From the NCBI GenBank assembly GCA_038503065.1, contig JBCAMK010000003.1, positions 434,001 through 498,000 of the forward strand: DNA of 64,000 nt, written 5' to 3'. Numbering within the stretch: the first letter of the stretch is position 1; every line of letters starts with the position of its first letter. Under the pieces are notes generated by a model. It ran no database searches. It was not told where the DNA came from and saw only the letters and a list, made by a program, of their open reading frames with translations. A program made the translations under genes and the position numbers. Source of the stretch: Paragyromitra xinjiangensis (Eukaryota; Ascomycota; Pezizomycetes; Pezizales; Discinaceae). This document shows, piece after piece, positions 23,611 through 35,610 of this stretch.

Positions 23611-26600
23611 CTATTTTGGTAAATTCAAAGTCACATTGTTCGTGCTATCCCCTTTTGAAGACGGCTGCAACGAGAAAACAAAACTCCCCGGTTCGACTCT
23701 CCATTCCATCCACCTATCGTAATCGTTGAGATACCGCTCTGCGTCAAGTTGTGTGGATACCTACTTTGTCTCTCCGGGCTGCAACTCGACATCCGTAAGC
23801 CCAGCCAACTGCTTCGCGGGCTGGGAGACAGAGGTTACTTTTTGGAGGAGATATATCTAAAATCATCGGGTTGAAAATGCCCTTATAATAGCTACCTGCG
23901 GGATTTCTCTCCCTGTAACCGCTTCAGTGTTGCCAACAGAGAATTAAAACGTAATAATATCCGTTATTGAGAAACTCTTCTTATCCGCCGTTACTTGAGA
24001 ATATGAAAAAAATCGTGTAGCTCAATCCATGACTAAATTGGTACAACGGGTTGTAAGTTGGCTCCCCTCCATAGCGAGTTCGGGACCTGGTTTCCATCAT
24101 CATCTCTATTCGGTACGTCAACGTACTTATATCTATACGCAGAATTCTCGTGGTTATAGAACGCCGGAGTAGTCCCACGGAATAAGGAACAGTAATCGGT
24201 AAGCGGCCAGAAGGGTTAACTTTTCCATAGAGCACATCCGTAATAGCTTGACCACCTGCCTGGCCATTATAGCTAGTATACAACACCGCGGCGGCATGCC
24301 GGTAATAATACGGTAGCGCTAGCGGCCTAGCACCCGTAGTAACAAAAACCGCCGACTTCCCAGCAGCAAAAACAGCATCAGCTAACGTAGTTTGGTTTGG
24401 AGAAAGCCTAAGCTCGGGCACATCGTTCGTCTCCTAGTCCACAACCGCAGATCCTCCAGCAATGAAAATAACATAATTCGCATCCTTCGCGGCACGTGAA
24501 GTCCTTTCCACTCCGTTGTTTCTATCGACAAGGTTCCAGACAGGGGATACTGTTCGTAAGCCGGAAACGGAGCTTGTCGCTTGATAATCGATACGGATCC
24601 CGAGCCTCGCCCTTTCCGGAGGAGTATTCTGCGGAGCCTGTTGGGATCATAGTGGAGTTTTACTCATAAAAGTCCCAGAACTAGTCGACGGTGTCGCTGT
24701 ATGTGTTTCTGGGAGACCCCGTAGTTGCTTTAGTGTGGAGTTTGTCATTGATGTAGACTGTGACATTACCGTTGCGAGTTACGGCACCAAGGACAGCGTT
24801 TGCATCTACTGGTGAATGAAGATATCTTTCCCAGAGAACTGAGAAGACGTTACTCGGGGGCCGCTGCCCTTGTGTTCCAGAAGGGGGTAGTATTCGTGCT
24901 CAAGCATAGGGCCTTCAGCTACTTCCAAGCTTTGTTCTGCCATTGATTATCAGTTGCCCGTAACCCATTCTGACTAGCATTCAAAGACGGCGAAAATAAG
25001 TAGTAAGGAATAACGTTAAGATCGTAATAAAGATACGTCGGCGCACCCCAATGAGTCTCGAGATTATCCCCATCCGCATAGCTTCCAACAATAGCTTGCC
25101 CCGGCGTGATGAGTCGCCTGTAGACACCAGATTAGATATACCCACCCATGTTCACAGTGTCAATGAACAGACCAATCAACGCAACCCCCTTTGACCTATC
25201 GTTTAGTTTCAGAGGAAGTATTCTATCGTTCTTCAGTAAAACCATTGCTTTCTGTGCGACTTCTAGAGCTAGAGCTGATGCTGCACCTGTGTTCTTCTGG
25301 CAGATATGGATTGTCGAAGAGACCGGGGTTGTATTTGATCTTTAGTACGTCTTTAGCACGGGATCTGAGGGTTTCTAGTGAGACGGTGCTGCTGTTTACC
25401 GCGTTGACAATCCCACGGGTCCACTCGGTGATCAACCAATCGGCGTAATTCACCTATTGAGCTCTTAATATCCTTCCTACAGTAATCCTTCACAGGAGTA
25501 TTACCACCCCACCAGCGTTAATTCACTGAGTAATAGCATTCTGATAATTATCCGCAGTCATATGCCACACCATAGCTTTCCGGATCATATGGTCATCCGA
25601 GATGATCCTTGATATCGTTAGTACCGCCCGTTCTCACGGGGAATTCTAAATTCCTAGCTATTTAATGCTTTATAAAGATCCGGATTAAACGCAGAAGGCG
25701 TGCCATCGATTGTATTGTAGGCAAACATAATCCCCTTTGCCCCACCAAGCTAAATCGCATCTTTAAACGGCATCGCATGTTCCGTCAAAAGCTGTCTTGG
25801 ACCAACATGTACAGTCGCGTCCGGAAAGTCCTGGCACCCTCCTCTCTACTAAACGTGACTGCCGGCGGATTGGGGATGTAATTTTTGTAAAAGATTGCTA
25901 TACAAAGTGGTTGAATGTTGTGTGGCAGGTCAGTATTTATATATTTTTTCTCCCTTTTTATTTACTGTTCTTTAGCTTGATCTGCAACTATCTGGTTGTA
26001 GCCATCAATGGGTTGTAGGGTGCCAGGACTTTCCGGATGCGACTGTACGGGTCCCGTATTCCTACCACATAAAATATTAGTCCACACAACCCTCCCGAGA
26101 CAACAAACCAAACCCCAAGAAGATAACTAACCTCCCACCCTCCGGAGTCCCATGAGCAAAGAAATGTTTAACCAAAGCAACAGCACTATTCAGTTCTTTA
26201 AGATCACCATCATTCTGGATATCCTGGATATAATGCCATCCAAACCACGCCGTCAGGAATCTATCTTCACCGAAATTCTCATCAATACGGCCCCATCTGA
26301 GCTCTTTAGCAAGATCAAGAACAGGACGGTAGCAAGACGTTTGACCGATCGTACGGGCCTCCTTCCCGATTGCTTGACTGACGTTCTTGACTGAAGCAGG
26401 ACCAGGTTGCTGCCATACTGATCAGAGCTGGGAAAATTGTTGAGCCAGAGGTGAGCACAGATCTGAGGCTGCGTGATAGAGTCTTAGTTTTTCTTTATAG
26501 CCAGTTTGAGGGAAGGGGTTTCGTGTACCATTCACCGCCTTGGATGGTTGGGGTTGGAACTCTGGACGTTTCAATCACTTTCCGTTGGAAGTTATTGAAG

Positions 26601-26969
26601 GTGGTTTCGTTTTTAGCCCCCCTGGGAAATGTTGGTGTTACCATCTTAAAAAGAAGCGGGTAGGGAGCTTTGAGAAATACCAAAAATTAATCTCGTTAAT
26701 ACCTCTAGTTCCTACCATCGAGTCAAATTTCGCTGGTCTTCCTTCGCCATCTAACATGTCACTGAATTTAAGCAGATGCGGGTGCTGTGCAAGCTTCTCT
26801 ACTGTCATTTGGTCAAGAATGCCATCCAAAAACTCATCTTTCGAATTCCTAGCTGTTGAGCCCCATGGACAGCTCGTCGAATTTGAATAAGGGCCAGATG
26901 AGTTCTGTGCCGGGCTGCTAAAAGAAGGTATCGCCCAGCGAGAAGACCGAGAGCTAGATAGCGAGCCAT
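23611..26969 (-). pseudogene. Degenerate GH3 family beta-glucosidase/xylosidase gene
   Basis: Pieces of one GH3 glycoside hydrolase lie in order on the minus strand in changing frames. A start with a signal-like MARYLALGLLAG is at 26969. DGILDQMTVEKLAQ is near 26820. AVALVKHFFAHGTPEGG is near 26160, with a recognisable intron after it. KDAI, a stop, then GGAKGIMFAYNTIDG lie near 25770-25700. VLKIKYNPGLFDNPYLP is near 25330. The C-terminal domain with SGRLPITVPYS and LYQFSHGLSYT is at 24220-24020, and a fibronectin III-like tail ends at the TAG at 23611-23613. Stops and frameshifts occur throughout, several being TAG where Gln is expected. A MITE interrupts the coding sequence at 25812-26045. 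Intact relatives are secreted enzymes of about 750-850 aa that cleave beta-linked glucose or xylose. No functional product is expected. Confidence 0.85.
25812..26045. mobile_element. 234-bp Tc1/mariner-type MITE inside the GH3 pseudogene
   Basis: Terminal inverted repeats of 29 bp run 25812-25840 and 26017-26045, both beginning CAGTCGC and ending AGTCCTGGCACCCT, with one mismatch (CGCGTCC versus CGCATCC). They are flanked by TA on both sides (25810-25811 and 26046-26047), the Tc1/mariner target duplication. The 176-bp interior is AT-rich and non-coding, so the element would need a transposase supplied in trans. Removing the element and one TA rejoins GH3-like coding sequence (minus strand, ...CCC GTA CAT GTT GGT...), showing it landed in an exon. 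Confidence 0.88.
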
Positions 26970-28099
26970 CTTAGAATTGCGAGGTGGGTTTTCCAGGCAA
27001 CTTGGGTGTTTGGCTACTGACGCTTTTGAAGCAAAGAGAGATATCTCCCTTATAAGGAGCTCCCAGCTGCAGTCGAATCCACGATGGACTCTCGCTCGGA
27101 AACCCCTATTAGTGACATGACCACAGTCAACAGACCACCGAGAACCGGTCCAACTGAACTGCGCTCCGACAATTCCTCCATACTCCGGGCTTCGTCCACG
27201 GAAGACTGATTGAATTACGAAATAGTTACTCCAAGAGACTGCCTAAAAGACTTGAACATCGACTCGAAGTTCTGACTACGGATTCTTATGTATATATGCC
27301 CCTCATAATCCTTGCCGGGATACCCAGGTTAATAACAGGCACTTTATTCATTTCGCTTCGATCTAATCTCACTTACCAGAAATAGACGAGCTAGGCTGAG
27401 GTTTCGGCGAGTGATTTCCCATGACCAAAAACTACAGGGTCCTGAGTATGGCTTGGTACGCTTCTCCACCCATCAAGGCGTTTTCTCCTCCACCCTCTCT
27501 CACTCTTTTCTAAAGCAGTGGTGATAATTTCAATATCGAAAGGCAGCAGCAAAACGAGCACACCAAGTTTCCCGTTCTAGATTCTGGCTTATCAACGTGG
27601 CGAATTTAGACCTTCATTTAGCATATCCTAATCTTACACACCTATGCTTTATATAGATGCATCTTCACGACAACTCTATTCCGACCAACTTTCACACCAA
27701 ACTCCTTGCACCCGCACTGCAGATGCAGGGCCCGCATTTCCTTCCAGAGAAGGTCTAGGGTATGTACACACCAGGATGCAAAAATTATCCCAGGTCACTA
27801 ACATAACCTACATGTAATCGATAACCAGTTTAATCACCAGGCCCTTTCTAGAGGCAGTGTAACTCATGAATACGTACATATTCATCCTGATCAGAGCTGG
27901 TGCTTCGCCAAGCCATGTATCCGTCTCCATGGAGCATTTCAGCTGCACCAGAGATCTCACTCCAGACCATACATCCAGCAAGCTTATATAACCCCCAATC
28001 ACCCCGGCATCCCCCTCATTGGCCAGATATGCAAACACATCATCAACCCAGGGCTTCCCTTTCCTCCAGACTCCCTTATACACCCCAGACTCCACCATC
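26970..28099. other. Intergenic region between GH3 pseudogene and coiled-coil gene
   Basis: No gene is supported. The first few hundred bases are the former GH3 promoter. From about 27890 onward the top strand becomes C- and A-rich, as in a fungal promoter and leader, and continues into the coiled-coil gene. Nothing else stands out. Confidence 0.4.
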
Positions 28100-28843
28100 A
28101 TGTCCATCCCCGACCCGCCTTCCACCGAACCCACGCCGCCCAGCACCACCCCCGACGAAATCTCTACCCTCCTCTCAGAACTCACCCAAATCATCATCTC
28201 CCGCGAGAAAAACAATGACCAAAACCCCACCCCAGGCATCGATCCCGCCGTCCTCCAACAACTCCAAGCCGTCTCCTCACACATGCAAACCATGAACGAC
28301 CGACTCAACAAAACAATATACCAAATGGACAACAACTTCACCGGAGTATGCGTGCGCATGGAAGGTCTAAGCAACCGGTTAGACTCCATCGAAAGCGGAC
28401 TGAAAATCCTCCTCTCCCGGTCGGACGAACACACCCACAGTCCCCCGGAGGTTGAGAATACCGAGAAGGGAGCTGAGTAAGTGTTAAAGCTTCACACAAA
28501 CAACCACAGCTAACGCCGCATAGAGAGCATAACCGAAGAGCCCGGTTACAGAATCGGAGGATCGATTCGGAGGATAAGCTAGTTCCGCTACACACACGAC
28601 ATAACCGGCCAATAGCGGGCTTCACACCGGATACGCTATATAAACTGGCCTATGAGGCTAACCGTAGGGAATATCAAATCCACTGTTGCTTCGGATATCA
28701 AATTTGCTGATGGATTCTCAGAGGGCAAGATAATTTCTTGGCTTCAGGAGTTTGGCCAGAGTACGGAGAAAGAAGGGTGTCAGAAACGTCTGATTGAATT
28801 TCTGGGAGTTTCTCAAGACCAGATCGCGAAATGCTATAGCTAA
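28100..28843 (+). CDS. Small coiled-coil protein of unknown function
   Basis: Exons 28100-28476, 28524-28663 and 28722-28843; 212 aa. The open frame of exon 1 seems to stop at a TGA, but that codon overlaps a GTAAGT donor. A 47-nt intron with a GCTAAC branch and TAG acceptor leads into exon 2. A 58-nt intron with a weak GTAGGG donor, GCTGAT branch and TTCTCAG acceptor leads into exon 3. Phases agree. The N-terminus (1-45) is Pro/Thr/Ser-rich. Residues about 60-110 form heptad-like helices (SSHMQTMNDRLNKT, MEGLSNRLDSIESGLKILL). The next part is basic (HNRRARLQNRRIDSEDKLVP), then GFTPDTLYKLAYEANQGKI and a helical end EKEGCQKRLIEFLGVSQDQI. From memory this resembles unnamed ascomycete proteins with an NRRAR...PLxP segment and a C-terminal helical motif; not verified. 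ATG at 28100 is the only in-frame ATG near the start. No function is assigned. Confidence 0.6.
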
Positions 28844-30092
28844 CTGAGATCGAATCCTATTTTACTTTGTCCTGGGGAGCGGGGGAGGAGCGGAGGGTGG
28901 AATTTCAGTATATGATGGGAAGATCACGCTTATAATCATGGACGGTTCATATTGAATGTAGACATATACCATTTTCCTATGTTCTTTTCCCCCAAGGCTG
29001 GGGGATATATCTATAATTTGGTGGTGTCTTATATTAGCACACCTGTAAAGTTGATTCGTTCCCACGATATGTGCATACGACCCCGCATCCGGAAGCCATT
29101 GCCAGCTAATCACGAAGGGTCCCTGCCATGCATCCCCAGGTTCTTGGTGGACAACCTGCACCTGCATAATTTAAATGAACACGCAAATTTTTGTTTTTGC
29201 ACATGAAAGAGGGCTGCTGGGGATTAAGCTGAGGGAATTGGAACGCTTAGATACAAGCCGTGTGATCACGAATACAAACTCCCTCGACGAAAGAATCTCC
29301 CATCCTAAAAACTTTAAGCTCTCGTTCAGCACTGGTATTCCACAATGGCGAGTGCAGATAGATCTAGAGATTATTAATCACCATAAATCACTCGAATTCC
29401 AACATTCGAACAATGTTCCAATGCTATCGAAACCTCACTATTCTACATAGAATTTCAAATGATACACAGCAGAATGGAAGGCTCTAAGAGGAGTGAATAG
29501 GGAAGGATGTCCCTAAGTCTGGCCGAGGCCTAGCGACCACCTGCAGAGGCGCCGGGACTGGACAAACATGTGAAGACCGGATGACAGTGGGTCAGGGATG
29601 TAATCAAAAACTCATAGCATTGAAAGGTAAATTCTCCTAGCAGTGGTCCCGGGGGAGGAATATACCGGTCCTGCAAACAGACAAGAATTCCGAAGGGATC
29701 AGACGGGACATATTCCAAGAGCAGACAACCAATGAAGAACAGAGAAGATGAAGGGAAATATTATGAACACAAAGATAGCTCAAGAACATAGAAAACACTC
29801 ACCCGTCACCTACCTAACCCTACAGGGAATGCAACTTAATCCCCTACCCACACCAAAACGAAATTGTCACGCTGTGGCCACAAAAGGAGAAGAGTTCATC
29901 ATTTTTACTCGACCGAAAAGAAAGAAACATGATAAAGATGACCGTAAAAAACAAATTAATTTAAAAGAAGCGATTCCAAAGGTGATATGGGAGCAAAAAT
30001 AATGGAAAAAAAACCAAGCGCCATTTCCGAAACCCTTTTTCCCCCTCGAATCTCCATGAGCTCCCGTTTTTTGTTTGTATTGACCTTGTCGA
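28844..30092. other. Convergent intergenic region
   Basis: Between the coiled-coil gene (+) and the KH protein gene (-). The right part (about 29720-30092) is A-rich on the top strand and likely forms the 3' UTR of the KH gene. No coding sequence is supported. Confidence 0.4.
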
Positions 30093-31603
30093 TCAAATTC
30101 TGTGCTTTTCGCTCTCTGATGGAAAAATACATTAGCATTGCAATTATCGATAAGGGAAAAAGCAAGTTTGAGAAACATACCGAGTCTTGAATACAGCATA
30201 TACAGAGCCATCTGGTTACATTCCTGGGTACCGGTAATTGTAACCAGCCTCTCGTTGCTGTTATCTTGTGGCTCATTGATCTTAATTACACTACCAGACA
30301 ATTGTCGGATCTCATTGATCTTTGCGCCACCCTTCCCGATGATAGCACCAACCATGTCATTCGGGATAAAGATCTGTTGTGTGAGGGGCTGACCCGGCAG
30401 CATAGTGGCCATTGGGTTGGAAGCTGGTTGCTGAGGAGTGGGAGCGGCTTGGCCGGGTTGGTGTGGGCCAGCACCAGAGTACGCGCTAGCAGCTTGGGGA
30501 TCGGCATAGTGGATGGGTGCTTGAGGAACGGGGGCTGGTGCTGGACCATGAAGATACGGAAGGCCGTAAGGGTTGGTTGGGGTCCGTTGGGCGTTGTTGT
30601 TATGGCGTTTGTAGGTTTCAGGGTTGCCGTACGAACCGTGAAGAGGTTGCGGCTGATATGGCACAACTTGCATTCCGCCCGGGATTGGCCCAGCAGGCCC
30701 GCCAGAACGGGTCGCGTAAGCAGACGCAGCAGGACCTCCGAATCGTTCGGTCAATTGCTCAACGAGAGTGTTGGCAATATAGTAGGTCGCGATGTGAACA
30801 GCGTCAGCAACGCCAAGAACGACGAGAGAGCGTTCAGTAGAGAGGGGAAGACAAGATCCAGACGCGTTAAGACGCGCGCCGGAAGCTTCCTGGATCTCGC
30901 GTATCCGCGAGCCAGATTTCCCAATGATTGAACCAATGAGAATATGAGGAACAAGCAGACGAAGGGGATAAGTCTTGGACTGAGGGGATGAGGCTTCCTC
31001 GAGTGGCTCGTTATTTAGTGTACGGATGATCAACCCAAACGCCTGTTAACGTCAGTTCAGAATTCTCAACTCGACACCTAACCAATTGAACGTCTTTGGG
31101 GACTTGGAACAAACCTTAGCTACCGCGTCAACAGCCCCGCTGACAGTCAGAATCCTCTCTCCTGCTCCCCTCTGGTAATCCGATACAGTGCACTTCGCCT
31201 CAGCCATCCTCCTGATTTGGGTCACGTTTTCTCCACCTTTTCCAATTACAGTCGCAGCCTCAGCTGAAGTGATCACTGCACGCATGTGAATCCAATTGCT
31301 CTCATCCACCTGCGGAACTGCCTGCTGGTCTTGTTGGGCAGCACCAGTTGGGGCATCCGGAACATCAGTATCACCATCCTTGACCTTCTCTGTTCCAGGC
31401 TCAGGCTCCGGTTTGGCGGCAGGGGTGACAGCGACTTCAGTCTTGACAGGGCTTGGAGAAGAGGGTCTGCTGGTTTCCTCGCTCTCGGCCTTAGCCTCCT
31501 TGTCGAGGGCGGGACGCTTAGAATCATGTTCATCCTTGATGTTTGGGGAAGAAGAATCCTCAAGAGGACGCTTAATGGCTCCAGAAGCGCTGGGAGAACT
31601 CAT
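30093..31603 (-). CDS. Triple KH-domain RNA-binding protein (PBP2/HEK2/Rnc1-like)
   Basis: Exons (minus) 31603-31115, 31042-30181 and 30115-30093; 457 aa. Three KH domains each carry a GxxG loop: GKGG 121-124, GKSG 204-207 and GKGG 399-402. The acidic, Pro/Lys-rich N-terminus (1-100) and the Pro/Gln/Tyr/Ala-rich linker between KH2 and KH3 are low-complexity. This arrangement matches yeast PBP2/HEK2 and fission yeast Rnc1, which bind mRNAs and affect their localisation, stability or translation. Intron 1 (72 nt) cuts the last helix of KH1. Intron 2 (65 nt) leaves a terminal exon of only 23 nt that adds ESEKHRI and a stop. Reading through intron 2 instead would add a long unlike tail, so I prefer the spliced end. 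The upstream leader on the minus strand contains C and A tracts. Confidence 0.9.
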
Positions 31604-34014
31604 TTTTTTAGGGGGGGAGGGTTATCTTTCCTTTCTGATTTAAAGTTACGGAACGTGATTTTCTTTCTTTTCTTTTTTGATTAAACTTTGTATTTATTCC
31701 TTGCTGTGTACACCTGGGGGGGGCAAGAAATAACGGGCGCGGTTTCTAGGCTGGAGGGAGCGGGTAGCGGGTAGGAACGTGAGGGTGATTGATAAGGAGG
31801 TGAATAATGATATTAATCAGAAGGGTCGGGATGGGATCGTGGCGGTGGTGATGGGTGGGTGAGTGGGTGGGTGGGTGAGCGAGAGAGTGGATGTGGATGT
31901 GACGGAAGTGAGGCTGAAGTGATTGGGGAGAGGCCGAAAGGAAGCGGAATGGGCCAAGTGAGGGAGCAGTAGTAGACAGAGAAAGATGTCAGTAGGAGAT
32001 AAAAAACCTAGCTGCTGCTGCTGCTGATGTTGGTGATGTTGGTGATGGTGAAATGGACGTGACGATGGCGAAAGGGGTGATTGTTGGGACGATGATGAAT
32101 TGCCGAGAAGAGGGTGGACTTGAGGGTTAGAGGAGGGGCTGAGAAGGAGGAGAGTATAAGCTGTGAGTGGTGGAAGATGTGGTACTCAAGACTTTTCCTG
32201 TGGTTGACGGGCGATGGACGAGCGAAGCCTCGGGCGTAACAAAAAGGGAGAAGGAAAGAGAGAAGAACTGCTCAGCCGGGCAAGAAGGAGGTAAGTTTTC
32301 CGCCAAGACCGATGCGATTGGCTTGATCCTCGCTTAGTCACTTTGCTGTGCTTTTGATGTTTGATTCGCCGCCTTGGCCGTCTTGGCAACAGCTGTCCCG
32401 AACGAACGGTCCGTGCTCAGGCCACGTCGGGTTGTAGAAAATAAAAATAAAAATGAAAAAGTCCTCCTCTTCCACCGTTTCACCTGGCAGCGGGGTCCGA
32501 GAGTACCGGAATATCATTGTCGTTTCACTGCATATAGATTTGAAGACAGGTTGCAATTCCGTCTCTAGAGAAGAAAGAAAAAAAAGAAAAAAGATTCCAC
32601 CTACTTAACGAAGAAGAAGGAAAAAACAACTGCGATGCGTTTCCGGGATGTTATGCTTTTTATCGTTCATCTGATGTAACATACAAACACGCAATACCCC
32701 ATTCCCATTGACCGACAGGCGACAAACCATCCTTTTGTTTCAGCCCTTTTGTTTGTTTTTCAAGTGAACAGACACATGCAATTGGTTGATATCGTCTCGA
32801 TACCCTGGCTTTGTGGCGATGCGGGAAGTAAATACATGTGGTTATATAACTAGGGACATCTCGAAGGATCCTGGTATTTGAAATCCAGATGTGGGTTACA
32901 TGTATCCAATGATTATGGGAGTGCAATGCTTGTGTTGACTACTTACTGCATGTCCAGTCAATAGTAACGATATCCTCGGAGTATGGCGTCAAACCTGGTT
33001 TCGGGGATTGCTTAGGTTGTTGTGTCTTGATTGTTTGAGTAATCTCAATTGCACTATGAGTGGGCTGTTATTGTGTTTCTCTTCGAACATTGGATCAACC
33101 CGATAGTACCAACGCCTTGAAGACGATTACCTATCCAAACAATCCAACCCAAGCCTGTCGGGGTAGCCCCAAGGAAGACATGAATACAGTTGGATACAAC
33201 AACAAGTGTGAGATACCACCCAAACCCCGTCACCTCTTATCCCTCTCAGAATACAGTACGTCAGGAAAACCAGAGCCAACACCCACGATAATCCATTCCA
33301 GATTCGACCCATCATTGCATGCACCACAAACCCCCCCCCCCGTCTACGCACCATGTGTCCCAACCGTATTCGACCATCTCCAACTTCACAAAATCCCCCT
33401 AGACGATATCAACTATGGTACTAACCATGACGTGAGAACCGACGTAACCACAAGAAATGACGGCGGTGAAAGCCATTCCCTAGCTGACGTACTCGAGCAT
33501 CCATCGGACATGAAGTACGCCTCTATGCCAATGAAGACGCTAACCCGCGGGATCGTATCGAATAGCAAGTACAATATCGCTGTCACATCTGACATCTGAG
33601 GGATTAGACGTTGGTTAATTGCTCAGAACGAGGGTTGCAACCACACTCCACATATGAATCGCCAGTGACGCAACTTGCAACCGAGATTCCCCTTGTAATA
33701 CGCAGTTGCACCCTCTTGCTATTGGGTATTTCGTGAGATTATTGGGAGCTCAGTTATTCCTATTTTGGATTGATATGTGCTTGCATAGAGAAATCGATTG
33801 CATGTATGGAATACGATACTGTACGACCCATAAACAGACAGATACCACAGCCAAACCCTCCACCACGTAGAAGCCATCCACAACACGAAATCTCACTCGA
33901 CAACCAGCGTCTCAATCACGTGACAATTGTTACCCTCTCTTCATCCCAAACTTCGAGATCCGCGATCCAACCCAGCTCCAGCTCTCAACCCGCCCCAACT
34001 CCCACTGCGGCACC
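31604..34014. other. Divergent intergenic region between KH and RED genes
   Basis: 2.4 kb between head-to-head genes. The left part holds purine-rich and GGGTG-type repeats (31855-31885) and probably the long leader and promoter of the KH gene. A C10 run lies at about 33331. An open frame at 33060-33599 has its first ATG at 33180 and would give 140 residues, but it has no recognisable domain. From about 33850 the sequence is the C-rich RED promoter. Confidence 0.4.
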
Positions 34015-35610
34015 ATGAACAACGCCCAATTCCGCAAACTCCTCGAAACCCCCCGCTCCGAACGCGCCCCCCCACAAAATGGCGTCTCCGCCACCCCCCT
34101 TCTCGGCTCCCGTCAACGCCCCTCAATGCCCATGACACCGTAAGCTCCTAACCCTCCTCTACAACCTACCACTACTAACACCTACAGACGCTCCGTAGCC
34201 ACACAATCAGACTTCGCCCGCCAAGTCGCCGCCCACAACGCCGCCCTAAACCCAAAACCCACTAAAAAGTTCCGCTCCTCCGCCGCGCCCCTCGGCACAG
34301 CCCTACCCACCGGCTACGTCGACCGCGCCAAAACCCGTGACGACGCGCCAGACGATGAGCGTGATGCGCGATTAGAGGCGTTGGCGGAGCTGGCGAAGGA
34401 GGGGAAGATTGATCGGGATGAGTATGTACGGCAAACGAAGCTTCTCGGGGGTGATGTGAAGAGTACACATTTGGTTAAAGGGCTAGACTATGCACTGCTT
34501 GAGAAAGTGCGGAGAGGGGAGGATGTTATGGCTGGTGGGGAGAGTGGGAGTGCGGGTGAGGCGGAGGTAGATGATGATGATGATGTGGAGGATAAGCTTG
34601 AGAAGGCGCTGGAGCAGGAGGTGGTCCCGGTGGAGAGGAAGGAGGAGAAGAAGAAAGGCGTGCAGGCTGCGCCGGTTCCTAAGTCTCGTGCGGAGATTCT
34701 GGCTGCGTTGAAGGAGTCTCGACGGGTGGCAAAAGAGGCAGCGCAGCCGTCGCTCGGGGCGAAGTTTAAGAAGATTGGGGAGCCGAAGGTGAAAGAGAAG
34801 GAGAAACCGAAACAAGAGGAGAGAGAAAAGGTTAAATATATCACTCTACCCGACGGCCGAGTGAAGAAGATGGTGAAGCGCGAAAAACCGAAAAAAGTTG
34901 AAGTTGAAGCCCCAGACCCAACCAGCGCACCATTGGGAATGATGCCACCACCACCTAAACCGGGTACTGTAGTAAAAGAGAATGACGACGATGATATGGA
35001 TATCTTCGAAGGTGCCGGAGCAGAATACGACCCCCTAGCCGGGTTACAAGACGACGACTCATCTTCAGACGAAGAAGGCGAAGCCCCGGAGACCAAGAAA
35101 CTAAAACCTGAAAACACCCCCTCAGCCACACCTACAACCACCTCCCCTCCAGATACGGAACCATCATCGACACCCATGCCCCCACCCCCACCACGACCAA
35201 AACTCAACTACTTCAACGAACCCACCACCACCCCCTCCGACTCCAACTCCTACAAGCCCCCCACAGCCTCCTCCCTCCTATCCGACCCCGCTCTCGCCGC
35301 AGCACTCGCAAAAGCCTCCACACTCAAGCCTCTCAGCTCCTCATCCTCCTCCTCCGCGGAAGCCGAAAAAGCAAAACGACACGCGGCCCTGCTCGAGTCT
35401 GCGGATCGTGACGCGTTCGATATCGATTTTGGGTTCGGCGGGAGTCGTGACTTTGGCGATGAGGACGAGGATGATGGGTACCAGACTAAGAAGGGAGGTG
35501 GGGCGAAGAGGAAGAGGGGTGGGGATAAGAAGGGGAAGAAGGGGGATAAGAATGATGCTGGTGTTGTGGGGAAGATTGTGGAGGAGAGGTATGGGAAGGG
35601 GAAGAAGTAG
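34015..35610 (+). CDS. RED/IK-like spliceosomal protein (RED N-terminal domain)
   Basis: Exons 34015-34139 and 34188-35610; 515 aa. The 48-nt intron has a GTAAGC donor, an ACTAAC branch and a CAG acceptor. The N-terminal start MNNAQFRKLLETP and the segment THLVKGLDYALLEKVRRGED are hallmarks of the RED N-terminal domain of human IK/RED and plant SMU2, a component of spliceosomal B complexes that works with SMU1. The middle is acidic and Lys-rich; the region around 255-400 is Pro/Ser/Thr-rich; the tail is strongly basic (KKGGGAKRKRGGDKKGKK), probably a nuclear localisation signal. The Arg-Glu/Asp dipeptide repeats that give human RED its name are absent. ATG 34015 is in good context (CACCATG) and precedes the conserved N-terminus. 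Confidence 0.88.

Noticed and set aside
23684..23704. A GGTTCGACTC string resembling a tRNA T-loop
   Set aside because: It lies in the GH3 C-terminal coding remains, and no matching acceptor or anticodon arms surround it.
28019..28099. Longer start for the coiled-coil gene
   Set aside because: The extension begins with TTG; the first real ATG is at 28100 in good context.
33060..33599. Open frame of 179 codons between the KH and RED genes
   Set aside because: It opens with GTG; the first ATG (33180) leaves 140 codons with no domain, no promoter-like context and no codon bias like its neighbours. Kept only as a note in the intergenic entry.
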